A DNA stretch of 8,863 nt from NCBI GenBank assembly GCA_023228725.1, contig JALOAQ010000113.1, positions 1-8,863 of the forward strand, written 5' to 3'. Below, in pieces: positions 1 to 7,093 of this stretch. Within the stretch, counting starts at the first letter, position 1; each line of letters starts with the position of its first letter. This DNA comes from Bacteroidales bacterium. GTDB lineage: Bacteria > Bacteroidota > Bacteroidia > Bacteroidales > ML635J-15. The notes under the pieces were generated by a model that saw only the letters and a list, made by a program, of their open reading frames with translations, was not told the DNA's origin and ran no database searches. Position numbers and translations under genes: made by a program.

Positions 1-1
1 G

Positions 2-520
2 GGGCAATCAACTGGTGCAGCTGTGATTTTTGGTAATACGGGTGGTGTTATTGAAGCTGCTTGCCGTACTGCTTACGAAATTTATACTAAGAAAAAATTA
101 GAAAAAGTAGAATTTGAACAATTACGCGGACTTGAAGGAGTGCGTTCGGCAGTTGTTGATTTTGACGGACTAAAATTAAACTTAGGAATAGCGCATGGAT
201 TAGGTAATGCACGAAAATTATTAGAACAAATAAAAAGCGGAGAAGCTAATTTCCATGCAATTGAAATAATGGCTTGTCCAGGCGGTTGTATTGGTGGCGG
301 TGGTCAACCATTGCACCATGGTGATTCTTCAATAATAAAAGCACGTGCTGCTGCTATTTATCGCGAAGACGAGGGTAAAGCTATTCGTAAATCTCACGAA
401 AATCCTGAAATCATCACATTGTATGAAGAATTCTTAGGACAACCAATGAGTGAAAAAGCACACGAATTGCTACACACCGAGTATTTTGATAAGAAAAAAA
501 TAATTTACATCGAAAAATAA
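2..520 (+). CDS. hydA: [FeFe]-hydrogenase catalytic subunit, C-terminal part (5' end outside window)
   Basis: Reversible H2 oxidation or proton reduction at an H-cluster, most likely as the catalytic subunit of a cytoplasmic NAD(P)H/ferredoxin-linked multimeric hydrogenase. The frame is open from base 2, giving 172 visible residues; the ATG at 23 is internal. Seen: the start of the fragment matches the conserved H-domain stretch GAAVIFGNTGGVIEAACRTA. Fragment residues 90-101 form the H-cluster motif MACPGGCIGGGG followed by QP, with Cys92 and Cys96 as cluster ligands. The last ~60 residues (REDEGKAIRKSHENP through the YDKKK-like end) match the [FeFe]-hydrogenase small-subunit-like domain. The gene ends 7 nt before the NuoE-like gene, so the two are co-transcribed. 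The N-terminal FeS domains and the first H-cluster motifs are not visible, so the exact subclass cannot be read. The family call is secure; the bifurcating role is inferred from the neighbour. Confidence 0.95.
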   Translation, partial: GQSTGAAVIFGNTGGVIEAACRTAYEIYTKKKLEKVEFEQLRGLEGVRSAVVDFDGLKLNLGIAHGLGNARKLLEQIKSGEANFHAIEIMACPGGCIGGGGQPLHHGDSSIIKARAAAIYREDEGKAIRKSHENPEIITLYEEFLGQPMSEKAHELLHTEYFDKKKIIYIEK

Positions 521-527
521 TAAAGAC

Positions 528-1013
528 ATGTCAAGCATACATATAAAATTAAAAGAAAATGATTGTAAAGCAATAAATGATATTTGCCAATCATTTAATA
601 ACGAGCCTGGCGAACTTATAAATGTTTTGCACAAGACTCAAGAGCATTTTGGATACTTACCTGCTGAAGTTCAGGAAGTTATTGCTCAAAATCTAAATAT
701 TTCGATAGCTAAGGTTTATGGAGTAGTTACTTTTTATAGTTTCTTCACTATGAGCCCAAAAGGACAATTTCCAATCTCTATTTGTACTGGTACAGCCTGT
801 TATGTTAGAGGTGCAGAAAAAGTTCTTGACGAAATGAAAAAAGAATTGAAAATTAACGTTGGAGAAACAACAGCAGACGGTAAATTCTCTTTATCATGTT
901 TGCGTTGTGTTGGAGCTTGTGGTTTAGCTCCGGTAGTTATGATTGGCGACAAAACTTTTGGTAGAGTTGCCCCAGAAGACGTTAAAAAAATTCTTGCTGA
1001 ATTTAGTTCATAG
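528..1013 (+). CDS. hydC: NuoE/HndA/HydC-like [2Fe-2S] subunit of NAD(P)-linked hydrogenase
   Basis: Thioredoxin-fold [2Fe-2S] electron-transfer subunit of 161 aa, the usual size for the 24-kDa (NuoE) family. Seen: an N-terminal helical part (residues 10-75) containing HKTQEHFGYLP and VYGVVTFYSFF, which are typical of NuoE. The four cluster ligands follow: C86 and C91 in ICTGTAC (C-x4-C), and C127 and C131 in CVGAC (C-x3-C). After them comes the family ending APVVMIGDKTFGRV. The start at 528 is 7 nt after the hydrogenase stop; there is no strong Shine-Dalgarno site, as usual in Bacteroidota. In trimeric bifurcating hydrogenases this subunit works with a NuoF-like FMN/NADH subunit and the H-cluster subunit. 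No NuoF-like gene lies downstream, so it is probably upstream of the window. A complex I NuoE is the alternative but is made unlikely by the adjacent hydrogenase gene. Confidence 0.93.
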   Translation: MSSIHIKLKENDCKAINDICQSFNNEPGELINVLHKTQEHFGYLPAEVQEVIAQNLNISIAKVYGVVTFYSFFTMSPKGQFPISICTGTACYVRGAEKVLDEMKKELKINVGETTADGKFSLSCLRCVGACGLAPVVMIGDKTFGRVAPEDVKKILAEFSS

Positions 1014-1014
1014 T

Positions 1015-1136
1015 TTCATAGTTTGTTTGTTTCTTAAAAGGGTAGGCGATGCTTATCGTCCTTCCCTTTTAAATAAATTATGAACTTATTGGTTTAGGAT
1101 TCTTTGTTAAAGATTCATAGTTAGTTTGTTTGTTTC
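1015..1136 (+). repeat. short direct repeat, two copies, each leading into a hairpin
   Basis: A TTCATAGTTTGTTTGTTTC stretch occurs at 1015-1033 and again at 1114-1136, where four extra bases (TTAG) are inserted in the middle. Each copy runs directly into one of the two terminator-like hairpins, so repeat plus hairpin looks like a tandemly arranged unit behind the hydrogenase operon. The hairpin stems themselves differ in sequence. The rest of the 1014-1339 gap holds only the hairpins, the XRE promoter region and A/T-rich DNA without a credible gene. Confidence 0.6.
1034..1072 (+). terminator. hairpin after the hydrogenase operon
   Basis: Outer arms TTAAAAGGG (1034-1042) and CCCTTTTAA (1064-1072) pair perfectly. 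Inside them AGG-CGAT pairs with ATCG-T-CCT with one bulge, closing on a GCTT loop. It begins 20 nt after the hydC stop. The only U-run is the TTTT inside the 3' arm, so it may be a weak terminator or an mRNA 3'-end stabiliser, with 1138-1177 as the main stop. Confidence 0.6.
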
Positions 1137-1137
1137 A

Positions 1138-1177
1138 AGAAAGTCAGAATTCCCAAAATTCTGACTTTCTGCTTTTT
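1138..1177 (+). terminator. strong rho-independent terminator
   Basis: Perfect 14-bp stem AGAAAGTCAGAATT (1138-1151) and AATTCTGACTTTCT (1157-1170) with the 5-nt loop CCCAA, followed by GC and five T residues (1173-1177). It isolates the hydrogenase operon from the accessory operon that starts at 1340. Confidence 0.85.
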
Positions 1178-1260
1178 GGAATACTTATATTAGAATAATT
1201 ATTTACAACACTTGTTAATAAATAAATTTAAAAAATAGTAAAGTAATAAAATTATTAATG

Positions 1261-1285
1261 TATATTTGTCAATATCTGTCAAGTC
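1261..1285 (+). promoter_or_regulatory. -7 box and candidate operator of the XRE-nuclease operon
   Basis: TATATTTG at 1261-1268 fits the Bacteroidota -7 consensus TAnnTTTG. No clear TTG is seen about 19-20 nt upstream. A direct repeat TGTCAA occurs at 1267-1272 and 1277-1282. The copies lie 10 bp apart, one helical turn, and the first overlaps the -7 box. That is where an autoregulating XRE repressor would block transcription. The operator role is inference; the repeat is seen. Confidence 0.45.
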
Positions 1286-1339
1286 AAAACAAAGCAATTT
1301 GAATATGCTTGAGCTTAATGAACATTATTAAAAATTAAT

Positions 1340-1654
1340 ATGGAACTTAGTAAAACAACAGGAATGATATTAAGGGAATTGAGAGAAACAAAAGGATTTT
1401 TACTTAGAGAAGTTGGTGCAACACTATCTCTCGACCCAGCTATTTTAAGCAAAATTGAACGAGATGAACGTAGGCCAACAAAAGAGCAAATAAATGCACT
1501 TTCTGATTTTTACATAGAAAAGAAAAATGAAATTATAATTAGTTGGTTGTCTGATAAATTAGCTCATGAAGTGCAAGACGAAGATTTGGCTTTAGAAGCA
1601 ATTAAGGTGGCGGAGGAAAAGGTAAAATATATCACTAAAAACAAACATAAATAA
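1340..1654 (+). CDS. XRE-family helix-turn-helix regulator
   Basis: Small cytoplasmic DNA-binding protein of 104 aa. Residues 7-62 form a classic HTH_3/XRE domain: GMILRELRETKGFLLREVGA leads into the recognition-helix segment DPAILSKIERDERRPTKEQI. The tail, roughly residues 63-104, is acidic and charged (SDKLAHEVQDEDLALEAIKVAEE) and probably helical. Proteins with this domain and tail are often coupled to restriction or methylase genes in Bacteroidota, where they act like controller (C) proteins. The stop codon overlaps the start of the DUF262 gene by one base (TAATG), so the two genes are translationally coupled. The start at 1340 gives a complete domain; there is no good Shine-Dalgarno site. 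A repressor of its own operon is the simplest role and is inference. Confidence 0.88.
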   Translation: MELSKTTGMILRELRETKGFLLREVGATLSLDPAILSKIERDERRPTKEQINALSDFYIEKKNEIIISWLSDKLAHEVQDEDLALEAIKVAEEKVKYITKNKHK

Positions 1655-3342
1655 TGAAAGGTATTCAAGGAACATCGAATAAGACCTATAGACAATTGTT
1701 AGCAAATGGTTTGCGTTATGAGATACCAAAATTTCAGCGTGATTATTCTTGGGAAGCTGAACATTGGGATGATTTATGGCAAGATATTAAGCTTATTTTG
1801 GCTCATGAAGATAATGAACACTATATGGGCTATTTAGTGTTGCAGACAACTAACAATAAAGAGTTTTTTATTATTGATGGACAACAAAGATTGACTACTA
1901 TGAGTTTGTTGATTTTAGCAAGTCTAAAATGTTTGAAAGAACTTGCCGATAGTGGGGATGATACAGAAAATAATCTTAAAAGAATAGATAATTTATTAAG
2001 TAGCTATATTGGTTATGTTGACCCTGTTAGCTTAATTGCAAATAACAAATTGAAACTAAACCGTAATAGTGATGATTATTACAGACAATACTTGGTTTTA
2101 TTAAAAGAATTGCCTATACGAAATACAAACGCTTCGGAAAAACGCATGAGAGAATGCTTTATTTGGTTTTATGAAAAAATTAAAAAAGAATTTAATACGG
2201 GAGAGAAGTTGGCAAGATTTATTGACGAGATTGTTGACAAATTATTCTTTACTGTTATTGAAGTTACTGACCAATTGAATGCTTTCAAAGTATTTGAAAC
2301 TTTAAACGCAAGAGGAGTGCAATTGTCATCATCTGATTTATTAAAGAATTACTTTTTCTCTGTTGTGGATGAAAGCTTACCACATAAAGCTGAAATTGAA
2401 GAGGTAGAAAATATCTGGAGTAAGATAGTTGGTAAATTAGGAGAGCAAAAATTTGAAGATTATTTACGTTATTATTGGAACAGCATAAATAAATCTGTTG
2501 GAAAGAAAAATTTATTTAAAATAATAAAAAATAGTGTTAAAACAAAAGAGCAAGTTTTTGAATTGATAAGAAACTTAAATGATGTTGCTGATATTTATAT
2601 GGCAATTCAAGATCCATACGATGATTATTGGAGAGATAAACCCGAAATAAGGAAATATATCAAAGAATTAAAATTGTTTCAAATTAGGCAAACATACTCA
2701 CTTTTTCTAGCAGCTATTAGAAACTTAAATCTTAAAGAAGTTGAAAAGATTGCAAAAATTTGCTCTGTTATTTCTTTTAGATATAATATTATTGGAGGCT
2801 TAAATCCAAATGCTCAAGAGGATGTTTATAATTCTTTGGCAATAAAGATTACTAGAAATAAAATCTATGAAGTGAAAGATTTTCAGCCTATTTATGTAAA
2901 TGATTCTAGTTTTGAAAATGATTTTTCTACAAAAGAATTTAAAAGCAGTTCAAGAAATCATAGGATTGTAAAATATATATATTCAAAAATTGAGAAATAT
3001 CAATTTCATAATGAGATAGATGAAGAAAGCGATTTGTTCACTATTGAACATATTTTACCCGAAAATGCAGACGATACTTGGGGTGATTTTACATTTGAAG
3101 AAATTAATCGGTCAGTTTATAGAATAGGAAATCTAACTTTATTAGAAAAGAAATTTAATAAAGAAGCCGACCAAAAACCATTTAAAGAAAAACTAAGTTT
3201 TTTTAAACAATCTAAAAGCAAGCTAACTAATGCTATTGTCGATAACTTTGAAACCTGGAATGAAGATAAATTAAGTGCAAGACAAAAGGATTTGGCAAAA
3301 CATGCTAAGGCTATTTGGAAAATACAGGAATTAAGCAATTAA
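1654..3342 (+). CDS. DUF262 and DUF1524 (HNH) protein, GmrSD/SspE-type probable restriction nuclease
   Basis: Fused protein of 562 aa. The N-terminal DUF262 (ParB/Srx-like fold) shows the entry motif KFQRDYSWEAEHWDDLW at residues 26-42 and the family signature IDGQQRLTT, with D75-G-Q-Q-R79 expected to bind or hydrolyse nucleotide. The C-terminal DUF1524 HNH-like nuclease shows EHILPEN with H466, RIGNLTLL with N493 and a following N502, so the ββα-metal residues look intact. Known members of this architecture (GmrSD type IV enzymes, SspE, BrxU) sense DNA modification and cut or nick phage DNA. The substrate of this one cannot be read. Both domains sit in one chain with an XRE gene in front and no methylase or phosphorothioation genes nearby, so it probably stands alone as an anti-phage module. 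Base composition is A/T-rich like its neighbours. The family call is strong; the defence role is inference. Confidence 0.88.
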   Translation: MKGIQGTSNKTYRQLLANGLRYEIPKFQRDYSWEAEHWDDLWQDIKLILAHEDNEHYMGYLVLQTTNNKEFFIIDGQQRLTTMSLLILASLKCLKELADSGDDTENNLKRIDNLLSSYIGYVDPVSLIANNKLKLNRNSDDYYRQYLVLLKELPIRNTNASEKRMRECFIWFYEKIKKEFNTGEKLARFIDEIVDKLFFTVIEVTDQLNAFKVFETLNARGVQLSSSDLLKNYFFSVVDESLPHKAEIEEVENIWSKIVGKLGEQKFEDYLRYYWNSINKSVGKKNLFKIIKNSVKTKEQVFELIRNLNDVADIYMAIQDPYDDYWRDKPEIRKYIKELKLFQIRQTYSLFLAAIRNLNLKEVEKIAKICSVISFRYNIIGGLNPNAQEDVYNSLAIKITRNKIYEVKDFQPIYVNDSSFENDFSTKEFKSSSRNHRIVKYIYSKIEKYQFHNEIDEESDLFTIEHILPENADDTWGDFTFEEINRSVYRIGNLTLLEKKFNKEADQKPFKEKLSFFKQSKSKLTNAIVDNFETWNEDKLSARQKDLAKHAKAIWKIQELSN

Positions 3343-3439
3343 AAAGCTATTCTACACATAATTTGAACAGTTTTTGATAATAATAAAACTACCAAGATTG
3401 TTTAATGAAAATAAATATATGCTAAATAGTTTTTTAAAG

Positions 3440-3511
3440 TAGCCCCACCAGGAATCGAACCTGGATCTACAGTTTAGGAAACTGCTATTCTATCCGTTGA
3501 ACTATGAGGCC
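3440..3511 (-). tRNA. tRNA-Arg (anticodon CCU)
   Basis: Read on the minus strand, this is a 72-nt cloverleaf starting GGCCTCA. The acceptor stem has seven pairs, including two G·U wobbles (1-72 and 5-68), and the discriminator is A. The anticodon stem GCAGT/ACTGT encloses the loop TTCCTAA, giving anticodon CCU, which reads AGG as Arg. The T-arm is CCAGG-TTCGATT-CCTGG. CCA is not encoded, as is usual in this phylum. Its 3' end faces the XRE/DUF262 operon, the side on which integrating elements normally land. Confidence 0.95.
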
Positions 3512-3563
3512 AGTAAAATTTCTTGTAAAACCAAATCACTTAGTTTTTTTATAAGCGATTGTA

Positions 3564-3571
3564 CAAAAGTA
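3564..3571 (-). promoter_or_regulatory. -7 box of the tRNA-Arg promoter
   Basis: On the minus strand TACTTTTG fits TAnnTTTG exactly, 52 nt before the first tRNA base. It lies between the batA-like stop and the tRNA, so the tRNA need not depend on readthrough. No convincing -33 TTG is seen. Confidence 0.5.
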
Positions 3572-3656
3572 TGAAAAAATATTATTATTAAAGATATTTT
3601 CTAATATTATTTTGAAAACTTGCACTTAACAATTGAGCTTAGAACTTTTTTGTTTT

Positions 3657-5696
3657 TTATTTTATAAGCCTTGCAAATGCAATTTCGCAACAAATAAAAA
3701 TAAAAGCTAATAAAACAAATATTTGCCATAATGGTTTGCCGTCAGCAAATTTTTTTAATGCAAGCGTAAAATCGCTTTTATCTGTGTTAATAAGTTTTGC
3801 TTTATTATCAAATTTCTCAACTATGAGTTTATCCAAATCACTTGCATTTACAAATTCTAAAACAGATTCGCTTCTATCGTAATTTAGCGAAATTGGAGAA
3901 ATATATTCTTCAGTTTTATAAAGTGAATAAGTACCTGAATTTATAATTTGTTGAGGAATATCAATAATGATTTTTTTGTTTGCATATCTATGTGGCGTTA
4001 AAATTTCGAAATTTGTTTTGTCTGTCAATTTAAAAATGTCTGAACTTAAAATTTCCTTATCAGATTTTATTTCCACTTTTGCTACCGCTTTAATAGTCGA
4101 ATACAATTGATTGCTTATCTGAGAGTTTAATGCCATATTATAAAATGCAGGAGCAAAAATTGCAGATTTCACAAATTCAGAATTGCTTTCATCAATAGCT
4201 GCAGAAATAATATAAATTTTTCCTGAACCATAATTACCTGCAAGCAATAAACTTGTATTATTTTCTAAATTAAGAACTTCGCGAACAGAAGACGAAGAAA
4301 AGGTATTAAATTTATGGCTATTTGCCACAATAGGCATTTCACTTTGTTTTTCTTTCTTTATAAATACATTTTTAAATAATTCGTGCTCGTATTCTATTGA
4401 GGCAATCCTTGTGTTTTGAATACTTTGTTCGGTAAAATTTCCTGCATTAAAAAGATTTAAAAATGAATTTATCGAACTGATTTTCAAATTTCTATGAGGA
4501 ATAAAAATTAAAGAGCCACCGTTTTCGGTATATTCCAATAAATTTGCACTTAAACCTGTAGATATTTCCGAAAATGAATTTAAGATTATTAAATTATAAT
4601 TGTTGAAATTCTCATTTTGTTCTCTTCCTAATTTAACTTGTTGTAAATCAAAGTTTTCCGAATCTGAATCGTAAAGTGCTGTTAACCACCGGTTTGGCTT
4701 TTCATTATTAATTATTAAAATTTTGCTTGTTTCCGAAACATTATAATTGAAATACATTGTATTATCATAAGTTATGGGATAATCTATAATTTCAAGCCTT
4801 GCTTCAATAAATCCAATCTGTGTGTTTGTATATTCAATTTCTATATCTTTTGTTTCGTTGGCCTCAATATTAAAACCTGCAACGGCTTTAAGGCTATCAT
4901 TTATAAATAGTTGCAAAGATTGTTCATAAAAGTCTTCCTCAGAGCTGTTTACCAATCTTGCAACAAGAGTTTCAGACATATTTAATTTATGACTAACAGA
5001 CTCAAACCAAATGGAATCTATAAAAATATTATTTAGCTTTTCTGCTTTTAATGGAACAAAAATTAAATTTATATTTTCATTTAATTTTGTAGAAATATTT
5101 TCTAAAAATGTTTTTTGCATGTCGGAAATAACATACAAGTTTGCAGTTTGCTCTTTTGGCACATTGGCATTAGCTTTTAAAATAACTTCGTTTAGTTTAA
5201 AAGGAGAGGGGCTTATAGAAGTTTGATTTATATTATTTATAAAAGCATTTCTATCACTAAAATATTGATGTTCAGGCAATAAATCATTTGTGATTAAAAA
5301 ATGTTTTGTTGAATTTGCTGAATTATATGCAATTTCTTGAGCAATTTGTTGTGCTTGTTCAAAAAGTTTACCTTTTTTGCCAGTATTTTCCATTGAAAAA
5401 GAATTGTCAAGATAAACTATATTCAAATTACTAAGCTTATTATTATTTCCTTGTTTTATTGGAATAAAAGGACCTGCAAAAGCTATTACAAGCATTGCTA
5501 TAGTTAAAATTCGAGAAATTAAAATTAATATTTGTTTAAGTTTAGTTTTTGTTTTGGTTTCTTTACGAATATTTTCTAAAAAACGAGTATTACTAAAATA
5601 TAAAGTTTTATGTCTCCTAAAATTTATAAGGTGAATAATTATTGGAATTGATATTGTAAACATTGCCCAAAAAAAGGCAGGATTAATAAAACTCAT
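3657..5696 (-). CDS. BatA-like N-terminal domain / VWA-type inner-membrane protein
   Basis: Inner-membrane protein of 679 aa. Seen: an N-terminal segment typical of the BatA 'aerotolerance' family, NPAFFWAMFTISIPIIIHL (TM1, about 5-24), followed by NFRRHKTLYFSNTRFL. TM2 lies at about 55-78. A periplasmic region opens like a von Willebrand A domain with a MIDAS-type D97-N-S-F-S101. A long soluble region (about 110-650) contains a Rossmann/amidotransferase-like stretch, ILIINNEKPNRWLTALYDSD and later ENGGSLIFIPHRN. A single C-terminal TM lies at about 654-676. Such proteins are common in Bacteroidota, often near MoxR/DUF58/Bat genes, and are thought to act in cell-envelope integrity or chaperone-like complexes; the function is not established. 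The gene is alone here, with the tRNA downstream on the same strand. Its first 21 codons and upstream region are duplicated at 7031-7177. Confidence 0.85.
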   Translation of the reverse strand: MSFINPAFFWAMFTISIPIIIHLINFRRHKTLYFSNTRFLENIRKETKTKTKLKQILILISRILTIAMLVIAFAGPFIPIKQGNNNKLSNLNIVYLDNSFSMENTGKKGKLFEQAQQIAQEIAYNSANSTKHFLITNDLLPEHQYFSDRNAFINNINQTSISPSPFKLNEVILKANANVPKEQTANLYVISDMQKTFLENISTKLNENINLIFVPLKAEKLNNIFIDSIWFESVSHKLNMSETLVARLVNSSEEDFYEQSLQLFINDSLKAVAGFNIEANETKDIEIEYTNTQIGFIEARLEIIDYPITYDNTMYFNYNVSETSKILIINNEKPNRWLTALYDSDSENFDLQQVKLGREQNENFNNYNLIILNSFSEISTGLSANLLEYTENGGSLIFIPHRNLKISSINSFLNLFNAGNFTEQSIQNTRIASIEYEHELFKNVFIKKEKQSEMPIVANSHKFNTFSSSSVREVLNLENNTSLLLAGNYGSGKIYIISAAIDESNSEFVKSAIFAPAFYNMALNSQISNQLYSTIKAVAKVEIKSDKEILSSDIFKLTDKTNFEILTPHRYANKKIIIDIPQQIINSGTYSLYKTEEYISPISLNYDRSESVLEFVNASDLDKLIVEKFDNKAKLINTDKSDFTLALKKFADGKPLWQIFVLLAFIFICCEIAFARLIK

Positions 5697-5723
5697 ATAT
5701 TAAAGTTTCGTTTTAAATTTTGG

Positions 5724-5731
5724 CAAAGTTA
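5724..5731 (-). promoter_or_regulatory. -7 box of the batA-like gene
   Basis: On the minus strand TAACTTTG fits TAnnTTTG, 27 nt before the batA-like start codon. The -33 element is not clear. The same box is preserved in the repeat copy at 7121-7128. Confidence 0.5.
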
Positions 5732-5772
5732 AAAAAATATCGGTTAAAATAGGAAATGATGTAAAAATGTTG

Positions 5773-5780
5773 TATTTTTG
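5773..5780 (+). promoter_or_regulatory. -7 box upstream of the PD-(D/E)XK gene
   Basis: TATTTTTG fits TAnnTTTG and follows AAATGTTG, a context shared with the boxes at 7170 and 8700. The gene start is about 90 nt downstream, so the leader would be roughly 85 nt. The -33 element is weak. Confidence 0.45.
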
Positions 5781-5872
5781 GGATTGGAAGTTATGCTTTG
5801 GAAACAAATATTTACTGTCAAAAGTAAAAGCTATACAAAAAAATTTGAAATGTTTATTAAAATAAAAGAATA

Positions 5873-6904
5873 ATGAATAATATTTTTAAATACTCACCAA
5901 AAGAATTAACGACAGATGCGTTTTTAAATTATTTATTTATTTGGTTAAATGATAATAATTGTTTAGAAATTGCAAAAGACATATTAACAAAACCTAAAGA
6001 TAGGAATAAGTCAACAGCTAATATTAAAGTTGAAAGACAAGTTTCCTTTGGTAAAGAAAAAGCTGATCTTGTTGTAAACTTTTTATTAAATGAAGAATAC
6101 AAAAGTGTGCTTTTTGAGAATAAGACAAATACTACAACATCTAAAAAACAATTAATGAGTTATAAGAAAGGTGAAGAGAAATACAAATACAATTATCTTA
6201 AATTAGGTTATATTGACAAAAAAGAAAGAAAAATTTGTCAAGATTGTGGTTATGATATAATTGATGTTAACCTTTTATATAATATTTTATTGAAAATAAA
6301 TAATCCCGACCTAATAATTGAGCAATATAAAAATTATATTCTTAATTATTATGTTAATCCCCTGAAAGAAATTATAGAAAAATATAAAGACGGAAGTATA
6401 GCTAATAAATTGTGTGATCAAAGAGCTCAGTTGTATCTTGCAGATAAACTATCTGATAATTTTGGAATTTTCGAATATAATGCAAACAATCTACCTGCTA
6501 ATGAGAATAAATATCGCATACAGTATAGGTCAAATATAGGAGGAAATCCTTGGACGCAAATTGTATTAATTGAAAATGAATCAAAATATCCTGATTCTAT
6601 ATTTTGGAGGATAGATAAAAGATCTGGCAAATACTATATTAGACTTAATATGTACAGTAAGTCACAAAATATAGACAATAAAGAAAGAACAGAAAGGTTA
6701 AAGAATTTAAGAGATTTTTCATTAAAATTTTTTAATAAATATCCCTACTTAAAACAAGGAAAACTTAGTAATAGAAGAGGAAGAGAGAGAGAAATAGTGA
6801 TATTCTTCTTTGATGAAAATCCATTACATAAATTATTAAGAAAAATTAGAGAATTCACTTTTGAATTTAAAAAATTCTATCACAGTAAATATTATAACCA
6901 CTGA
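5873..6904 (+). CDS. PD-(D/E)XK nuclease superfamily protein (PDDEXK_4-like)
   Basis: Probable DNA-directed nuclease of 343 aa. Seen: the N-terminal signature KELTTDAFLNYLFIWL (residues 10-25), typical of PDDEXK_4-like proteins. The catalytic core follows: E54-RQVSFGKEKA-D65-LVV, a β-strand, then VLFE82-N-K84, with Q93 in the next helix (KKQLMSYKKG). This gives a D-x16-E-x-K layout with the accessory Gln. The middle (about 105-200) carries NYLKLGYIDKKER and CQDCGYDIIDVNLL, usual for the family. The C-terminal third (about 205-343) is basic and aromatic (FRIDKRSG-like, RRGREREIVIFFF) and unassigned. No signal peptide or membrane segment is seen. It is a single gene with its own promoter, bracketed by the 147-bp repeats. 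Relatives are usually annotated only as hypothetical or nuclease-family proteins and occur in defence islands; that role is inferred. No methylase partner is present. Confidence 0.75.
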   Translation: MNNIFKYSPKELTTDAFLNYLFIWLNDNNCLEIAKDILTKPKDRNKSTANIKVERQVSFGKEKADLVVNFLLNEEYKSVLFENKTNTTTSKKQLMSYKKGEEKYKYNYLKLGYIDKKERKICQDCGYDIIDVNLLYNILLKINNPDLIIEQYKNYILNYYVNPLKEIIEKYKDGSIANKLCDQRAQLYLADKLSDNFGIFEYNANNLPANENKYRIQYRSNIGGNPWTQIVLIENESKYPDSIFWRIDKRSGKYYIRLNMYSKSQNIDNKERTERLKNLRDFSLKFFNKYPYLKQGKLSNRRGREREIVIFFFDENPLHKLLRKIREFTFEFKKFYHSKYYNH

Positions 6905-6994
6905 CGGCGTGTATAAGTAATGCTATTTTTGTTCTGATTATGAAAAATCTTACTTGCAAATTAAGAGCAAAATTTTGACATACAAAAGTTCTCA

Positions 6995-7093
6995 TCAAGC
7001 TATTTCATATACATACAGAATGTCAAAGCAAATAATTATCGGAACTGCTATTGCAAACATCGCCCAAAAAAAGGCAGGATTAATAAAACTCAT
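6995..7093 (-). pseudogene. 5' fragment of a second batA-like allele
   Basis: The minus-strand reading begins with the same 13 residues as the intact batA-like gene (through FFWAMF) and continues AIAVPIII where the intact gene has TISIPIII. After codon 21 (base 7031) it loses all similarity, runs CFDILYVYEIA and stops. The five coding differences from copy A are two synonymous changes and three conservative substitutions (T/A, S/A, I/V). This pattern fits descent from a functional homologue rather than decay after duplication. At 32 codons it is unlikely to make a working product. Confidence 0.7.

Larger units (their letters stand above)
5634..5780. repeat. 147-bp direct repeat, copy A (batA-like 5' end plus divergent promoter region)
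   Basis: Aligns without gaps to 7031-7177 at an offset of 1397, with about 10 mismatches. It covers the first 21 codons of the batA-like gene, its upstream region, a minus-strand -7 box and a plus-strand -7 box. The stretch 5698-5759 is identical in both copies. Homology stops at codon 21 on one side and just after the plus-strand TAnnTTTG box on the other. Confidence 0.9.

Noticed and set aside
5011..5226. Plus-strand open frame of 71 codons inside the batA-like gene
   Set aside because: Shadow of the minus-strand gene; composition follows the antisense of that protein and no promoter or family motif supports it. The minus-strand frames at 3117-3338, 6427-6630 and 7379-7576 were dropped for the same reason.
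6905..7030. CTGACGGCGTGTATAAGTAA after the PD-(D/E)XK stop as a possible intergenic repeat element
   Set aside because: It occurs once in this window and forms no clear hairpin. Its familiarity from other Bacteroidota intergenic DNA is only an impression that I cannot verify.
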